This document shows, in pieces, positions 53,802 through 64,000 of a stretch of DNA of 64,000 nt. The position numbers and the translations under genes are program-made. Under the pieces are notes generated by a model. It was given only the letters and a program-made list of their open reading frames with translations, was not told the origin of the DNA and ran no database searches. Position 1 is the stretch's first letter; every line of letters starts with the position of its first letter. This DNA is from Prostheceraeus crozeri (Eukaryota; Platyhelminthes; Polycladida; Euryleptidae): assembly GCA_907163375.1 (NCBI GenBank), contig CAJQUW010005533.1:335001-399000 (forward strand). The letters run 5' to 3'.

Positions 53802-54600
53802 ATGGTCTATGCGTCAATGCTGACAATACACAGGCTATGTGGTGCCAGTCCTCTCGTCGGCGACCGATTATTTTCGTCACCTATTTTCCTGGATGGTTCG
53901 TGCATTATCCCGGTTCACAGAGTGAGTTACCTTGATGCAATCATTGATCGGCATCTATCATTCGGCTTTAGTGTCTCTCGCATCACAAGTTCGTGTTTTG
54001 GTCTACTTCGTGGTATTCGTACTGTTAGATCATTATTGCCTCGTCCTGTCCTTACTACAGTGATCCAATCGCTAGTCCTTAGTCGATTGGATTACTGCAT
54101 CGCTGTTCATGCTGGTCTTCCTGCCACAACTATCGGGCGTTTACAAAGAGTTCTCCACGCCGCAGCCAGATTAGTTTACGGGTCGAGTTGCTATGATCAT
54201 ATTTCTCCCTTACTCAGTGAACTGGAACGGCTCTCTATCAGTGATCGCATTGACACGAGACTTGGAATTCTGGCCTACTTGTGCCAACATGACATGGCAC
54301 CCACATATCTTTCCCAGGTGTTGGTTGCAGCATCCTCAATTCCTTGTCGCCGGAATCTTCGCTCAGCCTCTCAATGACTCTTGGCTGCTCCTCCGGTACG
54401 ACACCCAACTCTTGGGGGTCGAAGCTTCGGTTCCAATGCCACAAGAGTGTGGAACAGACTTCCTATATCTTTGACTTCTGCTGCCAGCTTATCGGATTTT
54501 AAGAATCCTTTAAAATTTTATCTTGATTGTGAATCGGCCTCGAAGCCTTTTTGGCATGACGCCTTTGTATTTTAAATAAATTCTCCTTTGAATTGAATTG
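53802..54600 (+). pseudogene. CR1/L2-like LINE, 3' fragment of ORF2 and tail
   Basis: A 5'-truncated copy holding the post-catalytic part of a LINE reverse transcriptase. FLDGSCIIPVHRVSYLDAII (about residues 29-48 of this frame) leads into the RT thumb. SLVLSRLDYCIAVHAGLP (90-107) is followed by LQRVLHAAARLVYG and SYDHISPLLSELERL, the typical CR1/L2 ending. A TGA at 54375 interrupts the frame. It then continues in the same frame with APPVRHPTLGGRSFGSNATR and WNRLPISLTSAASLSDFKN, the usual C-terminus. The 3' end has TTTGAATTGAATTGA (54588-54602), a short repeat tail as in L2/CR1 elements. The 5' truncation is normal for LINE insertion. It is dead, with one visible in-frame stop. Confidence 0.8.
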
Positions 54601-54929
54601 AGATAATGAGTATATCAGATGCATGTGAAAAGATATTGCGGAATCATAAGAGTTATCCAAAATTTCGAATCTCAGCGATGACGGAAACACAGTACGGCAG
54701 GACGGACATTGAATTCTACACAATCGGGCAGGGTGAGGCTAATTCGGTCAATTGTATTCATATTGGGGGTGCCCCGATTGATCGACTGATTGCTGACACG
54801 GCAGAGCGATAATCGTGGACTTTTGATGATTTTTGCAAATTTTCATTCAAATTTAGTGACTGATCGAAAGACAAGATTTTTAGAAATTTTTAGATAAACT
54901 TTCTACTGTACATTATGTATTGAGCTTAC

Positions 54930-55110
54930 TTACTTATGCTCATGCCATTTGTTGTCGATTGCTCCATCCATGTTGAGCACGAAGGTTCGCTTGTATGGGA
55001 GTTCTCCACTTCGCTCGGTCGTTCGCATCTTCTACATGGAGCCCGAACGCTCGAAGGTCTTCTTTGCTTTGATGTTATCGATTATTCTTGCTGACTTCAT
55101 TGCACACAAG
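54930..55110 (-). pseudogene. LINE ORF2 C-terminal remnant (short)
   Basis: One minus-strand frame reads DLRAFGLHVEDANDRAKWR (about 55055-54999). This resembles the 'DRxxWR' block near the end of several LINE ORF2 proteins, just after their cysteine-rich tail. Only ~60 codons are visible and the neighbourhood is unrecognisable. It could also be chance similarity. Confidence 0.35.
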
Positions 55111-58090
55111 GTAAAAATGCGCCTATTTCCTATCTAGCCATTTACATATTAAATATCTTTGGTAGGTTCGCATTCGACTCTCAAATTTTCTTATGACAAA
55201 TTCCTCTTCCTTACTGAATCATCGTAGAAGCAAGAAATCCTTGTGTATGCTTGGGATGAGCCATTTTTACATTGAAACCAATCCTTCCTTCACATCGAAA
55301 CATCTACCAGATGGGGTGGCGCAAGGAAGAGAACCCATCACTTTTTTTGGCGAATAAATATTGTTTATCTATGAGCTATTGCTGGTCACAATGAACTTGT
55401 TTTACTTGCACATTCAAAATTCATTTGAAAAATTGCGCCAATGGATAGAACAATTATTATAGTAGTCAATATGCCTGCAACTTGTAAGTAAGCCTATCCC
55501 TTAAAATGTAGTACAATTTCTCCAGAAGTTGAAGTCATTCATAGCTGGCATAAAATCTGCTGCAAATTTCATTTTTCTATTTTATCTATATGGATAGATT
55601 GGGTTTTTTGTAACCATTGTCTACTCTCATCCAGTAAAGCCTTTATTCTGTCTTGTGAACGGTGGAATAATCTTAAGCAGTTTCATTCGACTTAATTGTG
55701 ATTAATAACCTTCCATACCCCCTACTTGACTGTTATTTGATCTACATACTCGTGTGCGAACGCGATCTTTGACGTTTTTGCTGAAAGGTTATTTATCACA
55801 TGAAACTTGATGCATATCCACCTGTACTTTAAACTACTAATTTTCGTAAATCTACAATTATTTTTGCACTGTTTATTGATATTGCTTGTCTGATTGTAGA
55901 AGTTGCTGTTTTCTCTGAATCCAAATTTGAAGCTGGTTTTGTCTTTTCTTCCAAGTTTTCCGATGGAGATTTAAGATTAAATCAACCGTAAGTATTCATT
56001 GCTCCATTTTCTGATTGGCAATACGTGTGCTTTATTGAGATAAATTCACATGACTGCCTACTGTGGCAATTGAAAGACAAATATTCAATCATAGCTGCGA
56101 AATTCTCTCTTAGAAAATTATTACAAAGATAAAAAAGATTTTTGCGCAATAGATCGTCCTGGTACCTCAGAAACTCAATGCAAAATGTTGTAATTCTTTG
56201 ATGCTTATTGAGCATGAAATATTTGTTGGATACCGAAAAATTACTTGAAAATTCCTCATAAATGCAGTCGAGGAAAGTTTTTCCTTCCCTTCGTGCTGCT
56301 GTAATTTCTATATTCAGACTGAAAAAAGAAAAAATCTGTAGGCTACCTATATGATTCTACGTAATGTATTATTTTGATATTGTATATTGAAATATTGTTC
56401 ACATAATCATTGTCTCTCTTTTGAATAGCTAAATTGACAATAGTTTTATGAATGTGTAATTTTACCATCTCATCAGAATCAAGGTTAAAAAAACAAGGTT
56501 TTTTTAAATGTCTTAAAGCAAAAAATGTTGTGTTTTTGTTTTTAGTGGTTTGTCTTTTATTCCAGCATTTTGTACTGCTTCTTTTCATTTGAAAAAACTA
56601 CCTGTATTAAGTGCGTCGGCACTCGGTAGCACCAAAAGCTGTCTTGCTGTGTGAAATAAAGCTGTTGTAATTTCGATAACATATATTCATGAGTTTACTA
56701 AGTTGCATGGTTATATCATTCTGCCTATATCTGCTGATAGGGTCTCAATTTCACGGACGAGAATTTTGTATTTGTTCGGAAAATAACATATTCATTTCTT
56801 TAATGTTTAGAGCTCCATGAATTATGAATTTCCGCCGCGCCACTGTTATCCCGTCTATAGGTGTATAGTGCTTAGTATTGAAAGAGCTGGATAGATAGTC
56901 TATATTCTGTTGTGAATTACTAGAGAAATCAATTTAATCCCCCTAAATTTATTGATTAGGGTTATCAATTTAATCAACTTATACCTTATGGCTCAAAGAT
57001 TTCCAACGCTCATAACGATTACTTGTCAAAATGGTCCTGAAACCAAGTATTGGTAAAACTGTCCAAGGGAAAGCCACAAATTGAAATTTAAGCAACAGAA
57101 GCATTTTCAGCAGTATATCAAACTCAAGTTTACTGTTAAAATTCAAGTCAGAAAGTCACTAGTTTCTGACATTTCGTGGAAATATGCCTAGATGAACCTA
57201 CTTTCAAGCTGTCAGTGGCTATATAGTTATAGGGTTGAATTTTAGCAGAACCTGTAGACTCTATATGTAGCTGAAAATGTTATTGTTGTCATTTTATTGC
57301 TTATGAAATACGTCGCTCATAGATTTGGCACACAATAAGTTCAGTTCGCTTTCGTGTATTTTGGCTACCATTCCAACGATATCGTAAGTGACTTTTATGT
57401 ATCGAACTGTCATTGGTCTTTGCATCGCATCCAAGCACCTTGCATCATTGAAGTTTGACTCATTGAAAAAATCATGTAGGTGCTGGTTCATTATAAGTGA
57501 ACATTGTATTGGTATCAGACTGTCATTTTTCAATTTCATAGGACATGGAAATAAGCGACTATACTATCTTTTCTTTCATTTGATTTAGTTATCTTGATGA
57601 AGAAGGAAAGCCTACTACATCCCAATGAAAATGTAGCGGGATTTGCAGCTTAGAATATATCGAACCACTCTCACAATGAAGAGAAGTTTCATGAATACTT
57701 GGAGGAATATGCAAAAAGTAAGAATGATGTCTACTGAGCTATTATGCAATATTCGTTGTTTACACATGTTTTTCTTGTAGTCCGCTTAACATTATTTGCT
57801 TATCATACTGCATATACTCGACGTCTGGGTTAGTTGTGTCGTATGTGTAGATGCGTCTGTCTGTCTAACATTCCGCCTGTTATACGCTGAAGAAATTACA
57901 TTTGTGCTTCACTTTTGCATCTTCTGTTCGATATAGGATAAATCCTTGCTTCATAATCATTCGGTGTCAGACAGCTTGCCTAGCAGGAAGTAGCTTGCTT
58001 GGCATGTCCAGTTACGTCACCACTAGACAAAGAAAGATGTTTCAAGCTCCCACATCCCGTTTGTTAACTATAAATCAGCAAACATTAGCC
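55111..58090. other. No recognised gene
   Basis: AT-rich throughout. Frames of up to 81 codons show no domain-like features, and I see no repeat with a partner in the window. Confidence 0.5.
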
Positions 58091-58240
58091 AATTCATTAA
58101 GTATGTTCTGATTCCAGAACGACATCAATTTGACGAAACCCGATTCATTTACTGTGTTCTGTTTTCAGAACAGCATCAAATTCAGGTCGTTCTGAAAAAC
58201 AGCTGATTTCCTGTTCTGCCTTAGAAGCAGAACAAAGCCT
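58091..58240. repeat. Cluster of short GTTCTG...CAGAAC inverted repeats
   Basis: GTTCTGATTCCAGAAC (58105-58120) and GTTCTGTTTTCAGAAC (58156-58171) are hairpins at 51-bp spacing, with related flanks (ATTCATT before and .CATCAA.TT after). Two more partial copies follow at 58187-58196 and 58212-58232. It looks like a short degenerate tandem repeat of a palindromic word. Confidence 0.7.
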
Positions 58241-58726
58241 GAGTGCACTGAGTTTCTATAGCAACAGTAAACATGTGACCAGATAAAAATGAATCAAATA
58301 GAAATGATTCAGAATGAAATAGAAATGATGAGGAAACTGTTCGTTTCTATATTGAGGATGACGTCAAATCATACTTTCGTGTCAATTCTTAAGCGGCAGA
58401 GCACACGCAATAGAAGCAAGAGATGGGGTCATTAAATGTGACAACAGACCAGGACGGCCATCTGTGTCACCTGTGAAGCAACTAATGAAGCAATAGAAAA
58501 TAAGCAAATGAAAATAGTAATTAAAATAAGCAATTAATTTATCTCGACTGCTTCACGAAAATTACCAGTATTACCTGCAAACAAAAAAGGTGTCAGGTTG
58601 AGTTGATTAATAGAATCGTTCATCATTTTTCGCAGTTTTTCGATGCGGAACTGCCGGACGCCACCACAACACGTTGTGACCGTGATGCACTCAAGAAAGC
58701 AACATGCGATGTTAATCCATACAATG
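58241..58726. other. No recognised gene
   Basis: AT-rich; the 74- and 72-codon frames on opposite strands at 58534-58861 overlap and match nothing I know. Confidence 0.5.
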
Positions 58727-58768
58727 ACATTTCTGAATGCGTTGGATCGACCTAGCATTCAGAAATGT
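58727..58768. repeat. Perfect 14-bp-stem hairpin
   Basis: ACATTTCTGAATGC (58727-58740) pairs exactly with 58755-58768 around a 14-nt loop. The stem is longer than a terminator needs, and no gene is adjacent. Confidence 0.85.
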
Positions 58769-58861
58769 ACATTCACGCACATATTAAGTTCTTGGCCAAC
58801 AGAGAAATTTCTGTTTCCCATTACACAAGTGAATTTCTCCATAACAGCTGTTTATTTTTGA

Positions 58862-61328
58862 ATAACCACATTTTTGAATAATTTTTATATTTATACAGCA
58901 CTTTTTTTTCATTACCTACCATTTGAATATTTTCAACATTTACATTTGTGTTTTTTTCTTATTTTTCACATTGGTTTTACTTACTGAATAGTTTGATTTG
59001 TGATTTAATTCATTATTAATTGTGTTTCGCCTAAGGTTAGCCCTTGCTAATTTGATCACGTATTGATGGAATTCAAATGCGCGCTTTGCCGATTCATTTA
59101 TTTGGGAACTTGTTCCAGAACCAGTATCAAAAATGATTTAACTTGATAGTAATGAGTTCATCAGCAGGAACTCGACCAGGATTCGCGTTTCGGCCCCTAA
59201 TTCCTGAACGAACGCTCAGACCTGTTCGAGTGGGGCCTTGCACATCAGTAATCAACAGACTCAATGATCACTCAATATATGACGTTTGTCTGTAATTATT
59301 CTTCAAACAATTCCCCACCAAAAGCGCTACATAAGTAATCGTAGGCCTTGCCAACAATTTCACAAATCATTTGATGGGGGTTTTATGGACCCAGATTTAG
59401 TTCTTTCCAAACCAATATCGATGGACTCAAAACTATTTTAAGGTTTAAATGGATCCATCTAAAATCTATTTCCATCTAAATGGAAAAATGGGTTCATTAC
59501 CTTGCCTGAAAAAACAGTTCAGTTTAATGGCTGTTATCGGAAATTTATGCATTTTGAGGATTTCGCAAGAAACTTGGTGGATGAATAAAATTAATGCCAT
59601 TAATTTTAAATTTCTGTAGTACTGATGAAAGTACATGTGCTAATGATTGTTCTTGCTTAACGCAACATAGGCTATTACATAATTGTGTGAACACGTACTG
59701 CGAGTGAAATCATAACCCGTAGGGTTTTAATTTAAGCATCAATGTTACATCAATGTTGAGACGGGAAATGAAGATTATCTTTGTTCAGGTTTTAGCTGGG
59801 GAGGCGTTGCCAGTTAATCACAACAAGAATCGCGAGAAGTTTGCATGTGCAAGCGAGACAACACAGATTTAGAGGAGGGAGAGAATATGTGAGCGAGAAT
59901 GAGTCATCGAAGGCAGGTGGCTTACCATGAGCTTACGGACAGATAGGTTTGCGACATCGCTTGGTTCGGGGAGACTGTAGCTGGTACTAGTGCAAGCTGA
60001 TGGCTGCATGAGACATACAACAATGAGTCACGTTAGATAACAAGGAATCTGTGTAGAATTTCTCTTCTGTGATACGATGGATCAAGCTACGTGGAGATGG
60101 TGTATGTCAATGTATGAACAACATATTAGGACCCTACATTTTTGATCACGAAAAACAGTATTGTTGAGAATTTATTTTGTCACTGTCACTTTAGAAGTCG
60201 TAGCGAATAACACATTGGAGTAAATAGTCATGTACCTCACTCAGGCTATATCTGACCAGGAGAAATCTGCATGAATTTTTTATGTGGATAGAAAATTCAC
60301 TTATATACTGGTATTTTGGCGATTGATTGATCCAATTCTGACATGGCATAAATTATTTCAACGCTTTTAATCAAAAAAATATATTACGTAGACAGTCCAC
60401 CATAATGAATAGAATAATTCGTTCTATCAAGATATTTATGTGGAATCTATTGTTAAGAAGTAACCGTATTTCTTCTGACCGTGTTAGAAGGGCAATCTCA
60501 TTTCTTACCATAACTTAATGGTGACTTAGGCCCTGCATGTAGATCTGCAATGAATACTACATAGGCTGAATAATCCTAGACAGCTGATGATGTTTTTGTT
60601 GTAATATTCCTGAATGAGGAATAGTGTATGGACTCCGCAGATAGAGGAATGCATAGATATCATATGTAGATAACAAAATGGCATGCACGCGCGTGTCGCG
60701 TCCTGTTGCCTAAGGCAGATAATACATACGTCCGTAGGAGCAGTGGAGTAAAGAGAACGTAGATCAGAAGATTTCTAAACATTAAAATTCTCAGTGCGAG
60801 CTTGTTCACCTGACCGTGTATTATGTCAGTCCTGTGCGATCTGATATGCAAAATTTGATAGCTGCCGTTTTCCGGGTAGATGTGTAGATTCAACCAGAAA
60901 AGTGCATAAAAGAATTAAACCAACCATATAAAACCAGAAGAGTGCATAATTGTATAATTGCAGAATTACGCCATATAGGCAAAAATTTGTAAAAAAATAA
61001 TTGTCAATTTTGAAAATTCAATAAAGCAATTTTACCTACTTACATCTACATGCATCTACTTATACTTTTTACGAGGCCGGTATTGGGGAAAGCTTAAGTG
61101 AATTAATAAAAATCAGTTAGAACAGTAAGAAGGCTTATTTCTAAAAAAAGCACAATTAAAATTATGCTGCTTAGATCCAATTAACACCTTTTTCTTTCTG
61201 TAATCATGAAATATCGCATCATAAAAATTTATCCTTGCCGATAAACCTATGGATGATTGCGTGCATGAGCATGTCGTATAGACTCTTCAGATTACTTCTC
61301 CATTTGTTAATTATCAAAAAATATTATT
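58862..61328. other. No recognised gene
   Basis: AT-rich. A patch near 59170-59240 has GTTTCGG and partly inverted GGAACTCGACC/TGTTCGAGT words, but no complete motif. A 77-codon minus-strand frame at 60660-60893 is unremarkable. Confidence 0.5.
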
Positions 61329-62301
61329 TAATGACAGGATCAGTTTACATGTGGGAAACGCAACAATTGAATGATGTCTGATTTATCTTTGTGACATATC
61401 TTTCAAGACATATCATTACCTATTCAGTATTTTGTCAGCCACTATGTGTGGGATCCCGCTCGTCTGGGTTTGAGTGTTCAGGTTAGGGGTCGAAACACAA
61501 CTAGGCGCGTACCTGCTGATGACTGACGGACTGCAGTATTATGTTTCATATCCCTTAATCGGTAGCTGAAGTAGTGGTCGATGTATTGTAATTCAAATGA
61601 AGAAATGTGGGATTACATGAAGTACTATAGACGGATGAAGAAACTGGCGATAACAAATTCAAGTGAAGAAATAGTATTTTCCATGTGTAGTCTTAGGTAT
61701 AGTGTGTATAGTTTCATTGCTTTCGGTGTAGTAGAATGTCATTGTAGTTCTATTGTTTACCTCCATTATCCACTTTCCACTTATCCACTCTTACCATTAT
61801 CCACTCTGTGTAGTGTCAGATATAGTTCACTTATAATCGGTGTAGTAGCATCGTTGTATTTCCATATTTTTACCTCCACTTTTCCAATTTCTATTCATCG
61901 GTTTCCTGTTATTTATAATATCCATTTTTAATTTCCTTAACCTATGGTGACCATTGTCCCATTCTATTTCCACTATCAGCATCTGTAGTCGGTACAGTAT
62001 ATTAGACGTCTGTTTTGAACGTGTATACGGCAGTGTTTGGAATCTATGGTATTAGTACAAGTCTTAAGATTTCCATTTTTGCCAGATATTGGGCCAAAGC
62101 TGATCAATTTTAATTCGTTGCCACGAGAAAGCTACATTGAGTTCTTTTAAGAACTGATTAATCCAATGGTTACACTAGCATTGCCTTTGTACACTTGCGG
62201 ATTGGAGAACGCCATCCATTTTAACTACTAATTCAAATTAGTAAGCATTATATTCTATTATAAATGGCTACTGGGATGACTTTCATCATCGTATGAGAAT
62301 A
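61329..62301 (+). repeat. Dispersed repeat B, copy 2 (~1 kb)
   Basis: Co-linear with 46091-47164, same orientation, 15.2 kb apart, with scattered substitutions and small indels. Its right end CATCATCGTATGAGAATATA represents the site as it was before the SINE entered copy 1. The 116-codon frame at 61581-61931 is not open in copy 1, so it is not a conserved gene. Confidence 0.85.
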
Positions 62302-62793
62302 TAATTCTTATTGTTCAACAGTTGACTTAGCCATAAGTTCTTCAATTCTAAATAATCCACATAGCATGCATGTACATGCAGATCATGATGAATATAGAAT
62401 AAAACTACTTGTTTAAGAAATCTATTTTCATTGTTATCCTAAAAGGAGATTACATTTTTTATCAAAATGATAAGAAGTGATAATCGATGATAGTTCAACA
62501 AATTCTCATAGAAATCGATATAAAACGATAAATAAAAACAAAATGGCCAGTACTGTATCGTCACTCAAGATCAACTTCTGGTTTTATCTCTTGCAAGTCC
62601 TGTGTCTCGAGTTCTTCGTCACCGTTTATCTTTTTTCGCTTTGATTTCATCCCTTTCGTATTCCGACTCATCAACAATGTACACAATGCCTGTATCTATT
62701 CACTGAAATATCGGAAGATAAATCACAGACTCAAAAAATTATGTACAATATAACCATGAAATGCTATTTGCAGATTTACAATAGACTACGATC
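62302..62793. other. No recognised gene
   Basis: AT-rich spacer between repeat B copy 2 and the MITE-like element. Confidence 0.5.
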
Positions 62794-63240
62794 GGCAACC
62801 ATCAAAATGAGAACTAGCCAAAACTCAGAACTAACGATGTCTCAGTCGAACTAGGCTAAAAACTGGAACCAACCATTTGTTTTAGCAATGAAGTCAGCTA
62901 TATCTTATCAACATGATAATATTTACTGGAATTAAGAAATGACAAAAGTCAGCTTGAAGAAAATAAGAAGAAAGTTTTGGTTTGTTTTCATGTTTTTCCT
63001 CGAGTGTAAGCACGGTTGTTCTTTTTATTTGGATTAATCTGGAGCATACAGTGATCCTTTTTAATGGTGGTTCGCAGTGTTTGGGGCTAGCTCTGAGTAT
63101 CGGCATCGATTCTTAATTTTTGAAAATAATTTTGTGATATGTTTTTAAGATAAAGTTGCCTTTCTCATTAAAGGATAGGGTCATTTCTTAATTTTGGGGC
63201 TAGTTCTGAGTTTTGGTTAGTTCTCATTTTAATGGTTACC
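62794..63240. mobile_element. MITE-like element with 40-bp terminal inverted repeats
   Basis: 62794-62833 (GGCAACCATCAAAATGAGAA...) pairs with 63201-63240 at about 37 of 40 positions. The 447-bp element has no coding capacity. Inside it, GGGGCTAG.TCTGAG occurs at about 63082-63095 and 63196-63210 as subterminal repeats. I could not identify a target duplication, so the superfamily is open. Confidence 0.7.
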
Positions 63241-64000
63241 TACTAATTAGCATGATCACTACCTTCTCATCCGGCGACCGGCACTGGTAAATCAAGCCAA
63301 ATTTATATTCTACAACATTTTACGATGACATTATAGTTCTACTGTTAAAATTTTGAAAGCACCTGATATTTCTGATTGGTGCACGAAATAGCATGCACTA
63401 CAAAATTGGTAGAATTCATTCTTCTATCACAAGCCTGATAAAACACACATTTAGAGATGCTTACTAAAATTTGCCATGTTATTGTATGAGCATGTGACTA
63501 ATTGAAGCAATTATTAAATCTGTCAGCGAGTAAGAACCACATGACAGCTATTGAGACTGCTAAGGGCCTGTCATTCCCTTTTACCAACATACTGCTGTAC
63601 TTTCAGTCATTCTACTATTGCAGAGATTGATTCATGTGTTAATTGTACCATGTTTCATCTTTGGAAGGTATGTGATTTATGAATAAAAGAAAATAGTCTA
63701 TGAAACACATTTATTTGTGTTTCCATGAAAATGTGATATACAAAGTAATATGTTGTGCAACAGAAATCAGTTACACAATCAGACGACCTCATATATGAAT
63801 AAAAGAAAATCTAACTTGAGAAAGCTCGTCTATTTTAAACATAGCAGTAAAGCACATTACAGTTTTACAAATTCAGTCATGTGATTATATATTAAAAATG
63901 CACGCACAGTGTGCTTTGCGATTATCAAGAATACAGTTATCGAAAAAAACGAATCCCTCAAGCTATGACGCATGTCAGGAAAGAAAATATACAAGCATGG
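63241..64000. other. No recognised gene; short direct repeats
   Basis: TATGAATAAAAGAAAAT occurs at about 63678-63694 and 63796-63812. A small perfect hairpin GAAACACA-TTTATT-TGTGTTTC lies at about 63701-63722 next to the first. Nothing gene-like is seen. Confidence 0.5.

Noticed and set aside
54606-54812. 68-codon frame just after the CR1/L2-like fragment
   Set aside because: No match to LINE protein or any domain; lies beyond the element's repeat tail.
59165-59245. Permuted hammerhead-like arrangement (GAAACGCG before CTGATGA on the minus strand)
   Set aside because: Box order is wrong for types I-III as read and no stems could be closed.
61581-61931. 116-codon frame in repeat B copy 2
   Set aside because: The aligned stretch of copy 1 is not open, so the frame is not conserved.

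Overview
The window is AT-rich animal (metazoan) nuclear DNA made almost entirely of repeats and transposon remains. The evidence is metazoan-type mobile elements (Penelope-like, mariner, hAT, RTE- and CR1/L2-like LINEs, a tRNA-derived SINE), a decayed C2H2 zinc-finger gene with a plausible splice acceptor, and no operon-like packing. An invertebrate is likely, but the species cannot be read from the sequence. I see no intact host protein-coding gene.

Layout. Positions 1-21011 hold ten head-to-tail copies of a ~2.1 kb unit (2099-2104 bp each, nearly identical by eye). The array probably continues beyond the left edge. Each unit contains a decayed non-LTR reverse-transcriptase segment joined to a stretch homologous to the N-terminal leader of a different, RTE-like LINE. 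On the right the array runs into that RTE-like LINE's endonuclease (21116-22085). From 22 to 29 kb lie AT-rich DNA and a minus-strand zinc-finger pseudogene (25560-26487, possible upstream exon at 28128-28325). At 29432-32120 sits a Penelope-like element (PLE) present as two head-to-head copies inside one 12-bp target duplication. At 36700-36881 there is a perfect 182-bp palindrome with no spacer.

At 37274-40570 a decayed hAT transposase gene is split near its start by a second PLE (37312-39083) flanked by a 14-bp target duplication. At 41071-41680 a 298-bp unit carrying a tRNA-Thr(AGT)-like sequence is tandemly duplicated. At 46091-47164 and 61329-62301 are two copies of a ~1 kb dispersed repeat. 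The first contains a SINE (47165-47374) at a site still empty in the second. A mariner with long terminal inverted repeats and TA flanks occupies 47759-49560. Further right are a cluster rich in the word ATCGGC (49678-49905), an inverted repeat (51906-52014), a (CT)n microsatellite, a CR1/L2-like LINE 3' fragment (53802-54600), a short LINE C-terminal remnant (54930-55110) and a 447-bp MITE-like element (62794-63240).

How parts work together. Nothing suggests a cooperating host pathway. The mobile elements each carry, or once carried, their own mobilisation enzyme: RT plus GIY-YIG for PLEs, DDD transposase for mariner, hAT transposase, and endonuclease plus RT for LINEs. Hammerhead-ribozyme-like cores recur in the PLE terminal repeats and at other places with no visible PLE coding region, suggesting further PLE-derived fragments. 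The most unusual object is the LINE-derived 2.1 kb array, whose units are mosaics of a few shared variants, as expected from unequal exchange or gene conversion.
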